This document shows, piece by piece, positions 35,128-43,503 of a stretch of DNA of 64,000 nucleotides (position 1 is the first letter of the stretch; the number at the start of each line of letters is the position of its first letter). The translations under genes and the position numbers were made by a program. The stretch comes from Proteobacteria bacterium ST_bin14. Lineage in GTDB: Bacteria > Pseudomonadota > Alphaproteobacteria > Sphingomonadales > Sphingomonadaceae. Location: contig MSXR01000005.1 of the NCBI GenBank assembly GCA_002083655.1, positions 93,455 through 157,454 of the forward strand, in the 5' to 3' direction. The notes beneath the pieces are model-generated. The model searched no databases. It had not been told where the DNA came from and saw nothing but the letters and a program-made list of their open reading frames with translations.

Positions 35128-36036
35128 TCATTGCGGTGCGCTAGCGCAAATCGGGCGCAACCTGTCGCTCAGGAAAGCGAGCAACGCCTCTACGCGAGCG
35201 GGACGCAAATTGCCGGGCGGGGTCATCAGGTGCAGCGCGACGGGCGGCGCGTGCCAATCAGCAAGGATAGCGACCAGCGTGCCCGCCTTCAGGTCAGTGC
35301 CGACAATGAAATCAGGCAGCAGCGCAATCCCCAGCCCCTGCCGCAGCGCCGGCATCAACGCATCGCCGCTATTGGCGCGAAACGGCCCGGCAGGGCGCAC
35401 CGCAACCTCTGCGCCGCCCGGCCCGGTGAAGCGCCACGGGCCGGTGACATTGGTATATGCCAGGCATTGATGCTCGCCGAGTTGTGCCGGGTGCGTCGGG
35501 GCGCCGTGGCGCGCAAGATAGGCGGGTGCAGCAACGACATGCGCGGTCACCGGCCCCAACCGACGGGCGCGCAGCGAACTATCGGGCAGGTCAGCCACCC
35601 GAACCGCAATGTCATACCCTTCCGCCACGATATCGACCTTGGCGTCGGACAGGTGCAGATCGATCTCAATGCCGGGATGGGCGGCGATGAAATCGGCAAT
35701 CGGGCCGGTCAGGTGCAGCAGCCCCAGTGCCATCGGGGCCGCAACCCGGATCAACCCGGTGGGCGCGGTGGCCGCGTCGCGTGCGGCTTCCTCCGCTGCA
35801 TTGGCTTCCGCCAGCATGCGCGCGGCCCGCTCGGCAAGCGTTTTGCCATTCTCGGTCAGCGTCAGGCGTCGCGACGTGCGGTGGAACAGCGACTGACCAA
35901 GGTGAGTCTCCAATCGCGTTACCGCCTTCGACACCGTCGCCTTCGATACCCCGATGGCGTCGGCCGCGCCGCTGAACGATCGATGTTCGACGACGCTGGC
36001 AAAGATCGCCCAGGCTTCAAGATCGGGTAGCCGCAT
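35128..36036 (-). CDS. LysR-family transcriptional regulator
   Basis: The 302-residue protein has the N-terminal winged helix (DLEAWAIFASVVEHRSFSGAADAIGVSKATVSKAVTRLETHLGQSLFHRTSRRLTLT) and a LysR substrate-binding domain. It resembles the subgroup often next to quinone- or aldehyde-stress genes. The ATG at 36036 is preferred; the frame opens 11 codons earlier. It is divergent from the pirin gene, which with wrbA is the likely target. Confidence 0.92.
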   Translation of the reverse strand: MRLPDLEAWAIFASVVEHRSFSGAADAIGVSKATVSKAVTRLETHLGQSLFHRTSRRLTLTENGKTLAERAARMLAEANAAEEAARDAATAPTGLIRVAAPMALGLLHLTGPIADFIAAHPGIEIDLHLSDAKVDIVAEGYDIAVRVADLPDSSLRARRLGPVTAHVVAAPAYLARHGAPTHPAQLGEHQCLAYTNVTGPWRFTGPGGAEVAVRPAGPFRANSGDALMPALRQGLGIALLPDFIVGTDLKAGTLVAILADWHAPPVALHLMTPPGNLRPARVEALLAFLSDRLRPICASAPQ

Positions 36037-36068
36037 TTCGCCCTCCGTTTGACGATTAGATCTATTCA

Positions 36069-36085
36069 AGAAACAATCAGTTTCT
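36069..36085. promoter_or_regulatory. Inverted repeat in the LysR-pirin spacer
   Basis: AGAAAC (36069-36074) and GTTTCT (36080-36085) are exact inverted copies around five bases, in the 111-base gap between the divergent LysR and pirin genes. A further TTTCTATT follows. This fits a LysR operator that controls the divergent genes. Confidence 0.5.
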
Positions 36086-36147
36086 ATCGTTTCTATTTAC
36101 GCGATCCGGTCAAGCCCTATCTTGGCCCCAACACAAAGGAGGTTCCC

Positions 36148-36861
36148 ATGTTGACCAAAACACATATCGACCGGCGGCCTTTCGACAGCTTGGGCCATGC
36201 TGATCATGGCTGGCTGAATGCGCGCCATCATTTCTCGTTTTCGGAGTATCATGACCCTGACCGGATGGGCTGGGGCAGCATCCGGGTGTGGAATGATGAT
36301 GAGATCGCGGCCAATGCCGGATTTCCGCCGCACCCGCACCGCGACATGGAGATCATCACCTATGTCCGTTCGGGCGCGATCACGCACCAGGATTCGCTGG
36401 GCAATACCGGGCGAACAGAAGCAGGCGATGTTCAGGTGATGAGCGCAGGCACGGGCGTTCGCCATTCGGAATTTAATCTGGAGCCTGAGACGACCACATT
36501 GTTCCAGATCTGGATTGAACCAAAGCGCCTGGGCGGATCGCCAAGCTGGGGTGCAAAGCCTTTCCCCAAGGATGATCGTTCTGGCAAATTCGTCACGCTG
36601 GCGAGCGGCTTTGCCGAGGATACGGACGCATTGCCGATCCGCGCCGATGCCAGATTGCTCGCCGCGACGGTGAAGGCGGGCGAGACGATCAGCTATACCC
36701 TGGCAAAGGGTCGCCATGGTTATCTGGTGCCCGCCACCGGTGCGATTGAAATTGACGGCGAACGGATAAATGCGCGCGACGGTGCTGCCATTGGCGGCGG
36801 CCAGACGTTGACGATCACCGCGCTGGAAGAATCCGAAATCGTTCTGGTCGATTCCGAATAA
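36148..36861 (+). CDS. Pirin-family protein
   Basis: Pirins are bicupin iron proteins; some bacterial members are quercetinases or redox sensors. The 237-residue protein has the RPFDSLGHADHGWLNARHHFSFSEYHDPDRMGWG start and the metal residues of FPPHPHRDMEIITYV and GVRHSEFN (His, His, His, Glu). The ATG at 36148 has AAGGAGG; the frame extends 33 codons upstream without support. A LysR gene is divergent and wrbA follows. Confidence 0.92.
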   Translation: MLTKTHIDRRPFDSLGHADHGWLNARHHFSFSEYHDPDRMGWGSIRVWNDDEIAANAGFPPHPHRDMEIITYVRSGAITHQDSLGNTGRTEAGDVQVMSAGTGVRHSEFNLEPETTTLFQIWIEPKRLGGSPSWGAKPFPKDDRSGKFVTLASGFAEDTDALPIRADARLLAATVKAGETISYTLAKGRHGYLVPATGAIEIDGERINARDGAAIGGGQTLTITALEESEIVLVDSE

Positions 36862-36888
36862 CGCCACACCCAACCCCGCGCTTACCGA

Positions 36889-36959
36889 TTCCGCGCCCTT
36901 TTTAAGGGTGCGGAAAAGGGGCGGGCATCGCCCCCCACCCCCCGTGCGGTGCCCGCCCC
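36889..36959. repeat. Two tandem hairpins between pirin and wrbA
   Basis: The first hairpin, 36889-36915, has a 12-base stem (TTCCGCGCCCTT with its near-perfect complement) and a TTT loop. The second, 36918-36959, has a perfect 10-base stem (GGGGCGGGCA / TGCCCGCCCC) and a long C-rich loop. No T tract follows on plus, so read-through into wrbA with some RNA processing is possible. Confidence 0.6.
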
Positions 36960-36987
36960 GAACGCCATTTCCCCAAGGAGACACATC

Positions 36988-37590
36988 ATGTCGAAAGTCC
37001 TGGTCCTCTATTATTCGTCCTACGGCCATATCGAACAAATGGCGGATGCAGCCGCCGATGGCGCACGTTCTGCCGGCGCCAGCGTCGATATTCGCCGCGT
37101 GCCCGAAACCGTGCCGCAGGCTGTGGCACAGGCGGCGCATTTCAAAACGGAGAGTCCCCACCCGGTGATCGGATCGGTTGAAGAACTCGCCGCCTATGAT
37201 GCCATCATCATCGGTGCACCAACCCGCTTTGGCCGGATGCCGGGGCAGATGGCCGCGTTTCTTGATCAAGCGGGCGGGCTGTGGTTTCGCGGCGCGCTGA
37301 ACGGCAAGGTCGGCGGCGCCTTTACCTCCAGTGCAACCCAGCATGGTGGCCAGGAAGTGACGCTGTTTTCAATCATCACCAACCTGATGCATTTCGGCAT
37401 GACGATTGTTGGGCTTGATTACGGCTTTCAGGCACAGATGGGTGTTGACGAGGTGAAGGGCGGATCGCCTTACGGTGCGACCACCATCGCCGATGGCGAT
37501 GGCAGCCGCCAGCCAAGCGCGGCGGAACTGGACGGGGCCCGCTATCAGGGCCGCCGAATCGCCGAAGTGGCCGGCAAATTGGCGGTGTAA
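36988..37590 (+). CDS. wrbA: NAD(P)H:quinone oxidoreductase WrbA
   Basis: WrbA is an FMN enzyme that reduces quinones in two-electron steps and protects against oxidative stress. The 200-residue protein has MSKVLVLYYSSYGHIEQMA (FMN loop), GAPTRFGRMPGQMAAFLDQ and SSATQHGGQEVTLFSIITNLMHFGM, and ends in a typical GRRIAEVAGKL. The ATG at 36988 has AAGGAG. It follows pirin and probably shares its LysR control. Confidence 0.95.
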   Translation: MSKVLVLYYSSYGHIEQMADAAADGARSAGASVDIRRVPETVPQAVAQAAHFKTESPHPVIGSVEELAAYDAIIIGAPTRFGRMPGQMAAFLDQAGGLWFRGALNGKVGGAFTSSATQHGGQEVTLFSIITNLMHFGMTIVGLDYGFQAQMGVDEVKGGSPYGATTIADGDGSRQPSAAELDGARYQGRRIAEVAGKLAV

Positions 37591-37741
37591 ATCTCAGCGA
37601 GCGACGCTGCTTTCACGTTCATCCTTGTCGCAAAACCCCCGCGTCGAGCATCGTCGAGACACCCCCCGCAGTTCATGTGACACCCCCTCGACTTCGCTCG
37701 GCACAAACGGGCCAAGATTAACGGTTACGGATGTCGCCTAC

Positions 37742-38494
37742 CTATTCCTGCAGCGGCGTTCCCGGTGGGAGCGCCGCTGGTCGCGGAACGATGGCAACGG
37801 CATCCACCTGCATCGGGCGGGCCGGATAGGCGGTGCGCGCGCGGGCAAAAATCGCGCGCGCAGGCCCGGCACCGGGCGCGGAGGCCGCCGTGCCCACCCA
37901 CCGCCAATGCCATGGCTCCCACGTTACGCCCTGCGCATTGCCTGCGGGGAAGGACAGTTCAAACCCGTAATCGCTGGCATTGGCAAGCAACCAGCGCCCC
38001 GCCGGAGTGCGGGCAAAACAGGCATCGACATCGCCGCATCCCACCGAAGGGCGGGTGCCGAAATCAATCGCATAACCCGTCGCGTGTTCACTATAGCCCG
38101 GCGGGCCGACAAAGCGCGCACGTTCGACTGCGTCCCTACAGCGCTTTCTAGGCCCGATCTGGCTGCAAAACACACTGCGCTGGCGGTTGACGGTGCGATA
38201 ACAGGATACCGCCCTGATCTGGCCGTTCAGGCCTGACGCGCTTGCGGCCGTCAGCATGCGCGACAAATCAGCGGCCACGGCCGGGCGCAGCAGGCACGGC
38301 GCGCCCAGCGCAAAACGGCCCGGCATGGGCACCAGTTCACTCGCGCTGGCCTGGCCGTACGGCAGATGGCCGAGCATCCGCCCGTCGGGGCCGGCGGCAA
38401 CGCGTTGCCCAATGCACAGTTCATCGACTGCCGCCTGCGCAAGGGCAGGCGCCAGCACGATCGTCATCAAGGTGATGGCGGCGGCGTATTTCAT
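37742..38494 (-). CDS. Secreted M15-family (VanY-like) D,D-carboxypeptidase-type protein
   Basis: The 250-residue protein has a signal peptide (MKYAAAITLMTIVLAPALAQA) and the M15B zinc motifs: SEHATGYAIDFG (His and Asp ligands) and WEPWHWRWVG (catalytic Glu and His ligand). Two segments (VSCYRTVNRQRSVFC and the SxHxxGxAxD block) fit peptidoglycan D,D-carboxypeptidases. The ATG at 38494 has GGAGAG; upstream residues in frame are unrelated. It is divergent from an RluA-type gene. Confidence 0.85.
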   Translation of the reverse strand: MKYAAAITLMTIVLAPALAQAAVDELCIGQRVAAGPDGRMLGHLPYGQASASELVPMPGRFALGAPCLLRPAVAADLSRMLTAASASGLNGQIRAVSCYRTVNRQRSVFCSQIGPRKRCRDAVERARFVGPPGYSEHATGYAIDFGTRPSVGCGDVDACFARTPAGRWLLANASDYGFELSFPAGNAQGVTWEPWHWRWVGTAASAPGAGPARAIFARARTAYPARPMQVDAVAIVPRPAALPPGTPLQE

Positions 38495-38561
38495 TGTCTC
38501 TCCGGGGGAGGGTGTTGCGCTTTTTCTGGCACGCGGGCGCGGCGAGTGGCAAGGGCAGTTG

Positions 38562-39260
38562 ATGATTACAGACCATGTTCTTTTTATCGACGGCGAAGCG
38601 ATCGTGATTGACAAGCCCACCGGCCTGCCAGTCGATCCGCCGCGCGACGGCGCGCTCAGCCTGGAAAACCATCTGCAAAGCCTGACCTTCGGGTTCCAGC
38701 GCTGGCCACAGGCGGTGCACCGGCTCGACCGGGACACCAGTGGCTGCCTGCTGCTGTCGCGCAATCCCAAGGCGCATAAGCGGTTTCAGCGCGTGTTTGA
38801 GGCGGGGTTGGTGACAAAACATTACCTCGCCGTGCTCGACGGCATTCCCCAGGGCGACAGCGGAATGATCGACATCGCGCTCGACAAGATCAGCAGCGAA
38901 GAAGCAGGCTGGCGCATGATTGGCAGCCCGAAGGGCAAGCCATCGCGCACCCATTGGCGGCTGGTGCGCGTGGTGGGCACGCAATCGCTTGTCGAGTTTC
39001 GTCCCGAAACCGGGCGCACGCACCAAATCCGCGTCCATGCCGCTGAGGGGCTGGGCGCGCCTGTAGCGGGCGACCCCCTATATGGCGCGAAGGGGCCGCA
39101 CGGCATGCTGCTCCACGCCGCAGGGCTGGTTGTGCCGCGTGAGGGCAAGCCCGATGTGATCGCCGAAGCGCCGTTGCCGGTGCGGTTTGTGGCGGCAGGT
39201 TTTGGGGCGGAGATCGACCCAGATACCGATGCCGATCCAGAAAATACCGCGGCAGGCTAA
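38562..39260 (+). CDS. RluA-family pseudouridine synthase
   Basis: This enzyme isomerises uridine to pseudouridine in rRNA or tRNA. The 232-residue protein has the catalytic motif HRLDRDTSG with Asp56, plus KHYLAVLDG, ETGRTHQIRVHAA and GDPLYG. It has no S4 domain and is of the short RluA/RsuA-like type; the exact target is unclear. The ATG at 38562 fits the family (MITDHVLFIDGEAIVIDKPTGLPV) with AAGGGC upstream. It overlaps the stop of convergent arfB. Confidence 0.88.
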   Translation: MITDHVLFIDGEAIVIDKPTGLPVDPPRDGALSLENHLQSLTFGFQRWPQAVHRLDRDTSGCLLLSRNPKAHKRFQRVFEAGLVTKHYLAVLDGIPQGDSGMIDIALDKISSEEAGWRMIGSPKGKPSRTHWRLVRVVGTQSLVEFRPETGRTHQIRVHAAEGLGAPVAGDPLYGAKGPHGMLLHAAGLVVPREGKPDVIAEAPLPVRFVAAGFGAEIDPDTDADPENTAAG

Positions 39261-39679
39261 TCAGTTACGCGGCCGCGCAGGGTCTTTATCGCGCCACGTT
39301 TCACCTTGCCCTCAACGCGCTTTGCCTTGGCGGCTTTTGATGGTTTGGTCGGGCGGCGCTTTTTGGGCACAATCGTCGCTTCGCCGATCAGCGCGATCAG
39401 CCGTTCGCGCACTTCCTGCCGGTTAAGTAATTGAGATCGCGCGCCTTCGCTGCGCAACACCAACACGCCCTCGCGCGTCATCCGGCTGCCGCCCAGCGCC
39501 GTCAACCGCGCTTTCACGGCTTGCGGCAGGCTGGGCGAATTTGCCACGTCGAACCGCAGCATGACCGCCGAATCGGTCGTGTTTACCGATTGCCCACCCG
39601 GCCCGGAGGACCGCGAAAAGCTTTCCTCCAGCTCTTCGCTGTCGATGCTGATCGATCGGGTTACAGGGATGCGGGGCAT
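39257..39679 (-). CDS. arfB: Alternative ribosome-rescue factor / peptidyl-tRNA hydrolase ArfB
   Basis: ArfB rescues ribosomes stalled without a stop codon. The 140-residue protein has the GGQ motif at residues 28-30 within SRSSGPGGQSVN, and a basic C-terminal tail rich in Lys, Arg and Pro that enters the mRNA channel in family members. The start MPRIPVTRSI at 39679 is preferred to an ATG five codons earlier. The stop overlaps that of the RluA-like gene by four bases. Confidence 0.92.
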   Translation of the reverse strand: MPRIPVTRSISIDSEELEESFSRSSGPGGQSVNTTDSAVMLRFDVANSPSLPQAVKARLTALGGSRMTREGVLVLRSEGARSQLLNRQEVRERLIALIGEATIVPKKRRPTKPSKAAKAKRVEGKVKRGAIKTLRGRVTD

Positions 39680-39731
39680 GGACAAGCGCGCCAATCGATC
39701 GTTCGTAGCTGCCCGATCATAGCCGTAAAAC

Positions 39732-39765
39732 GCCCATTTCGGGTCGCAAAAGCGACGCTTTGGGC
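39732..39765 (-). terminator. Possible terminator after the YtcJ-like gene
   Basis: On minus a stem of GCCCA/TGGGC with inner GTCGC/GCGAC (39743-39756) is followed by GTTTTA. It lies about 90 bases after the stop of the YtcJ-like amidohydrolase gene. The stem is interrupted, so the call is moderate at best. Confidence 0.35.
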
Positions 39766-39853
39766 AGTTTTTGGTTCGCCATGGCCAGCATTTTCACCGT
39801 TTTTGCAGGATATGGTCGGGAAAATCACCAAAAATGGCAGCAATTGCCCGCCG

Positions 39854-41521
39854 CTATTTGGCCCCCGCGCTGCTCCACACTTTTTGCCCACCAATCCATG
39901 TCTCTGCCACCTTCGTCGCGCGCAGGTCGCTGGGGCTGGCGAGCAAGGGATCCCGGTCGACGATGATGAAATCGGCCCATTGGCCTGCGCCCAGCCGACC
40001 GAAATCCTTTTCGGCAAAACCAGCATAGGCCGCGTCCATCGTATAGGCGCGCCAAGCCTGTTCGCGGCTGACGCGTTCCTGCGGTTGCCAGCCGCCAAAG
40101 GGCTGGCCATCAGCGTCTGAGCGGGTGAACCCCGCCGCCCAGCCCGCGAAGGGATCAGGGCTTTCGACCGGATAATCGGTGCCAAACGCCAGCACCGCGC
40201 CGTCACGGATCATCGTCGCCCAGGCATAGGCCCCCGCCAGCCGGTTTGGCCCCAGCCGCGCCTCTGCCATGGTGCGGTCGCTGGTTTCGTGGACGGGCTG
40301 CATCGATGCGATAATGCCGTGCTTGCCGAATTTGGCGAGATCGGCGGGATCAACCACCTGGGCGTGCTCCACCCGCCAGCGCCGATCGCCCTTATAGGTT
40401 TCGGACAGGTCAGCGATGGCATCCACCACTTGCGCGTTCGCCTTGTCGCCAATCGCATGGACGGCGACCTGATACCCATCCATCGCCGCCCGGCTCATCA
40501 GGTTGCGCAACACATCATCGGCCAGAAAACCCGCACCCGACTGTCCCGGCGCATCAGCATAGGGCGCCTTTAGCCACGCCCCGCGCGATCCCAGCGCGCC
40601 ATCGGAATACAGCTTCACCCCGGCCAGCTTCAGCCGACCATTGTAAAGCCACGTCGTTGGCCCGATGCCGCCGATGCGGATGGTATGCTCCACCCCCGCG
40701 CCGTAACTGATGATGCGTACCCGCAACGATCCGGCATCGCCCAAACGGCGATAGGCCATCCAGTCATCAACCGAGGTGCCCATATCGGCCGTGGCGGTAA
40801 TGCCATAGCTGAGCAGCATTGCCTGCGCCTTCAGCACGGCTGTGCCGCGTTCCTTGGGCAGCGGCTTTGGCACGGCCTTCAGCACCAGGTCCTGCGCTGC
40901 ATCGACGAACACGCCATTGGGCTCAGTGCCCGTTTTTTCGATGCGACCACCGGTGGGGGATAGGCTTTTGGCGGTGATGCCCGCTGCCTTCATCGCGGCG
41001 GTATTGGCCCAGCTGGCATGCCCATCAGCGCGCGACAGCCAGACGGGGCGATCGCCCACCACCAAGTCCAGATCAGCAGCGGTGGGGAAGCGGCCCAGCC
41101 CCCATTTTTCCTGATTCCAGCCGCCGCCCAGGATCCATTTCTTTTCAGGGTTCGCCGCGACATAGGCCGCGATCTTCCCCTTTGCCTCATCAAGCGAGCG
41201 CGTGTCCGACAGGTCAAGCTCCAGCGCGCGAAAGCCGAGCTCCACCACATGGCCATGCGCATCGACAAAGCCGGGCATCAGCACCTGGCCCTTCATGTCC
41301 GCGCGCCAATCAAGCTTGTCGGGGCGCTTCTCCCCCTGTTTCAACAGCCGGGCGACGTGACCGTCGGGCGTCATCACCAGCCCGGTAAAGCGGATGACGG
41401 TGCCATCGGCGTCGAGCGTGATGCCGTCGACATTATCGATCAACGCATCGGCATAAGCGGGGGTTGCCGCGCTCAGGCAGGCGGCAAGCATCAGGCGGGC
41501 GAACATGCTGGGTCTGGTCAT
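39854..41521 (-). CDS. Secreted YtcJ-like amidohydrolase (amidohydrolase 3)
   Basis: The 555-residue protein has a signal peptide (MFARLMLAACLSAATPAYA), the HGH metal motif at His89/His91 (MPGFVDAHGHVVELG), the family block WILGGGWNQEKW, DGHASWANTAAMKAAGI and FGTDYPVESPDPFAGWAAG near the C-terminus, and an HAIGDKAN metal site. YtcJ-type enzymes have unknown substrates. It is a single gene flanked by a possible terminator and the gene-poor region at 41.5 kb. Confidence 0.88.
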   Translation of the reverse strand: MTRPSMFARLMLAACLSAATPAYADALIDNVDGITLDADGTVIRFTGLVMTPDGHVARLLKQGEKRPDKLDWRADMKGQVLMPGFVDAHGHVVELGFRALELDLSDTRSLDEAKGKIAAYVAANPEKKWILGGGWNQEKWGLGRFPTAADLDLVVGDRPVWLSRADGHASWANTAAMKAAGITAKSLSPTGGRIEKTGTEPNGVFVDAAQDLVLKAVPKPLPKERGTAVLKAQAMLLSYGITATADMGTSVDDWMAYRRLGDAGSLRVRIISYGAGVEHTIRIGGIGPTTWLYNGRLKLAGVKLYSDGALGSRGAWLKAPYADAPGQSGAGFLADDVLRNLMSRAAMDGYQVAVHAIGDKANAQVVDAIADLSETYKGDRRWRVEHAQVVDPADLAKFGKHGIIASMQPVHETSDRTMAEARLGPNRLAGAYAWATMIRDGAVLAFGTDYPVESPDPFAGWAAGFTRSDADGQPFGGWQPQERVSREQAWRAYTMDAAYAGFAEKDFGRLGAGQWADFIIVDRDPLLASPSDLRATKVAETWIGGQKVWSSAGAK

Positions 41522-41872
41522 GACGTGGTGATATGATCCCGCAGCGGATTTTGCGAGAGAGAAGAGATGATGCGTCGATCGATCGTTATCGTGGGCGCCA
41601 TGCTGCGTTTTCGGTGAAGCGTTGAGGGGGCTCAGCTGGGGCTTCCATGTCGCTATCGCTGGGGGCAGCGCTGATATTGGGTTTTAAGCTGTATGGCGGC
41701 TTCTAATGTGGGAGACCGCAATAGGTGCCGCTGAAAGGCATTGCTGGCTTCCTCGCAAAGGAACGAGGATCGATTATTCGGCACCCAAGATAAAATAGAA
41801 AACGGGATGAATAATGTATTCTATTCCATCGACATAGCCTAAGCCAAACTGAATAGTGGAAGGTGTCGAGGA
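41522..41872. other. Gene-poor stretch between the YtcJ-like gene and the PRTase gene
   Basis: The 351 bases hold no convincing full gene. A remnant small membrane reading frame spans 41567-41706 and is listed apart. From about 41760 the DNA is AT-rich and contains an inverted pair, AATAGAA (41794-41800) and TTCTATT (41819-41825), about 50-80 bases before the PRTase start. This could be an operator or promoter region, but no clear -35/-10 pair was found. Confidence 0.5.
41567..41706 (+). pseudogene. Possible degraded small membrane-protein gene
   Basis: A GAGAGAAGAG site precedes ATG codons at 41567 (MMRRSIVIVGAMLRF...), which stop after about 16 codons. In another frame the reading continues as SVKR, a TGA, GGSAGASMSLSLGAALILGFKLYGGF and a stop at 41704. 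This looks like a short hydrophobic protein broken by a frameshift and a stop. It may equally be chance in high-GC DNA. Confidence 0.25.
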
Positions 41873-42463
41873 ATGCAGATCCAGTTAAAGCAGATTTTTG
41901 GCAATTGGGATGACGGCTACGCACTGCACAAGCATACGTTGAATAGCGTCTATCTTGGCGATGACGCCAACGGACATCCTCAGTTCAATACTACCCGGTC
42001 GGAGCCTGGCGAGGCGTTGTATAAGCTTAAATATCGAGCGGACTGGTCACAAGTTGCGCCGATCGCGGCCGCCATCCACGCCAACCTCCTGCCTAGATTC
42101 CCTGAACTTGGGCTAATCATCCCCATGCCTGCGTCCAACGTCCGAGCGAGGCAGCCGGTAGAGGAAATTGCCAACGAACTGAGCCGTCTGGCCAATATCC
42201 CGGTATTCGCCAATATCATTGTAAAGGCTCCTGCACCCCAAGGAGCGCTGCAGCTCAAAAACCTGAATACCAAAGCCGAGAAAGTGGCTGCACTTGAGGG
42301 CCGTTTTACGATAAACCCAGCAATAACGAGCGAAGGTCGTTGGAACGCCTTGTTGCTGGACGATTTGTTTGACACCGGAGCGACGATGGAGGCCGTCTGC
42401 GCTGCGCTGCGAGCTTATCCGAAGATCGCCGGAGTGTTCGCCGCCGCCGTAACGTGGAAATAG
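41873..42463 (+). CDS. ComF-like phosphoribosyltransferase
   Basis: The 196-residue protein has a type I phosphoribosyltransferase signature in ALLLDDLFDTGATMEAV: Asp163, Asp164 and the loop DTGAT at 167-171, which binds PRPP in family members. N-terminal ALHKHTLNSVYLG and YKLKYRADW recall ComF-type proteins, but the zinc cysteines of ComF are absent. No substrate can be named. It is three bases upstream of a SLOG-like gene, so the two are probably translated together. The DNA is AT-richer than the surroundings. Confidence 0.8.
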   Translation: MQIQLKQIFGNWDDGYALHKHTLNSVYLGDDANGHPQFNTTRSEPGEALYKLKYRADWSQVAPIAAAIHANLLPRFPELGLIIPMPASNVRARQPVEEIANELSRLANIPVFANIIVKAPAPQGALQLKNLNTKAEKVAALEGRFTINPAITSEGRWNALLLDDLFDTGATMEAVCAALRAYPKIAGVFAAAVTWK

Positions 42464-42465
42464 AA

Positions 42466-43023
42466 ATGACAACAGTCTTCATTGCAGGATCAATCTCCAT
42501 CATGCACCTTCATGATAAGGTCAAGATGCGCATAGAAAACGTGATTGCCTCCGATTTTGATGTAGTAGTAGGCGATGCCGACGGAGCCGACACTTCGATT
42601 CAGGATTACTTACTTCAAAAGGGTGCAAAACACGTCACGGTTTATTGCAGCGGCGATCAGGCTAGAAATAACTTGGCGGACTGGCCGGTCAGAAACGTTT
42701 ACCCTGACGCAGCGCGCGGCAGCCGTGCTTACTTTACTGCCAAAGATTTAGAGATGGCACGCGCCAGCGACTACGGACTAATGATTTGGGATTGTAAAAG
42801 CACAGGCACATTAAGCAATATCATCGAACTTCTTAAGTACGACAAAAAGTCTGTTGTCTTTGTGAATAAACATAAGGATTTTTTTAATGTCTCAGACTCA
42901 CCCGGATTGGAAAGCTTGCTAACATTTATGTCAGATCATGCCCGGATAAAGGCAGAGGAAAAAATCAGTTTATCATCTCGCATTGCCTCGCTGAGGCAAA
43001 AACAATACGCCCTGCGCGTGTGA
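42466..43023 (+). CDS. SLOG-like nucleotide-binding protein
   Basis: The 185-residue protein starts MTTVFIAGSISIMHL, then VVVGDADGADTSIQDYL (Gly36 to Asp41) and later GLMIWDCKSTGTLSNII (residues 104-120). This resembles SLOG/YspA-type Rossmann-like domains, reported to bind nucleotide-derived ligands. I recall stand-alone proteins of this pattern with unknown function. The C-terminal third is Lys/Ser-rich and has no motif. It is AT-rich in base use compared with flanking genes and almost abuts the phosphoribosyltransferase gene. Confidence 0.75.
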   Translation: MTTVFIAGSISIMHLHDKVKMRIENVIASDFDVVVGDADGADTSIQDYLLQKGAKHVTVYCSGDQARNNLADWPVRNVYPDAARGSRAYFTAKDLEMARASDYGLMIWDCKSTGTLSNIIELLKYDKKSVVFVNKHKDFFNVSDSPGLESLLTFMSDHARIKAEEKISLSSRIASLRQKQYALRV

Positions 43024-43503
43024 TGTTTCAGAGCCTTGCGCAGTGCAACGATCGCCTGCTTGCCGTCACTGTTCTTTCTCGCGCCACGCCCTGCAACGAC
43101 CGCTTCAGGGCGAGATGCGGACCTTCAGTATGGACTCGAATGAGGCGATTACAGGCTGTCCGGTCTTCTGCCCGATAGCTGCCATTCTTGCCTTCTCCCT
43201 AAAGGGAGAAGGATACCGCAGCTTGCCAGCTTGCTGGCTAGCGGAGGTTGGATGAGGGTTTCCGCGCCATCGTGAGGGCGATCCCCTCACCCAGCTCCGA
43301 CTAGGGCCGCGCTGAAGGAGCGCGACCCAAGTCTGCGCAACCAGTCCGGGGTGATCAGCACCCCGTGCTGATCAGGCCATGCCGGGGGCATGGCCGACCC
43401 CGAACTCCCGACGGGAGAGGGATAACAGCAACGGCACCAGATGGGGCCATGCCCGACCAATCAACTCCCCAACCCAACGCCAACCGCACCAACCAAATTC
43501 GCC
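43024..43503. other. Gene-free stretch after the SLOG-like gene, with repeats
   Basis: The 480 bases have no supported gene. They contain several inverted repeats and short motifs typical of intergenic repeats, such as CTCCCT-AAAGGGAGAAGG near 43195, CCCCTCACCCAGCTCCGACTAGGGC-like text near 43285, and GGGAGAGGG near 43410. Two perfect hairpins back to back at 43352-43395 are listed separately. The stretch looks like a patchwork of short dispersed elements or remnants. Confidence 0.5.
43352..43395. repeat. Two perfect hairpins in tandem
   Basis: TGATCAGCAC-CCC-GTGCTGATCA (43352-43374) is followed without a gap by GGCCATGCC-GGG-GGCATGGCC (43375-43395). Both stems are perfect (10 and 9 bases) with three-base loops. 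They lie in the gene-free stretch downstream of the SLOG-like gene. Confidence 0.85.

Noticed and set aside
36097..37344. 415-codon minus-strand open frame opposite pirin and wrbA
   Set aside because: It crosses two genes with clear families and the hairpin spacer between them. Its composition is typical of a shadow frame.
41873..43023. Complete toxin-antitoxin or CBASS-type system
   Set aside because: Neither protein has a cyclase, nuclease or pore motif and no third gene is coupled, so a named defence type cannot be assigned.
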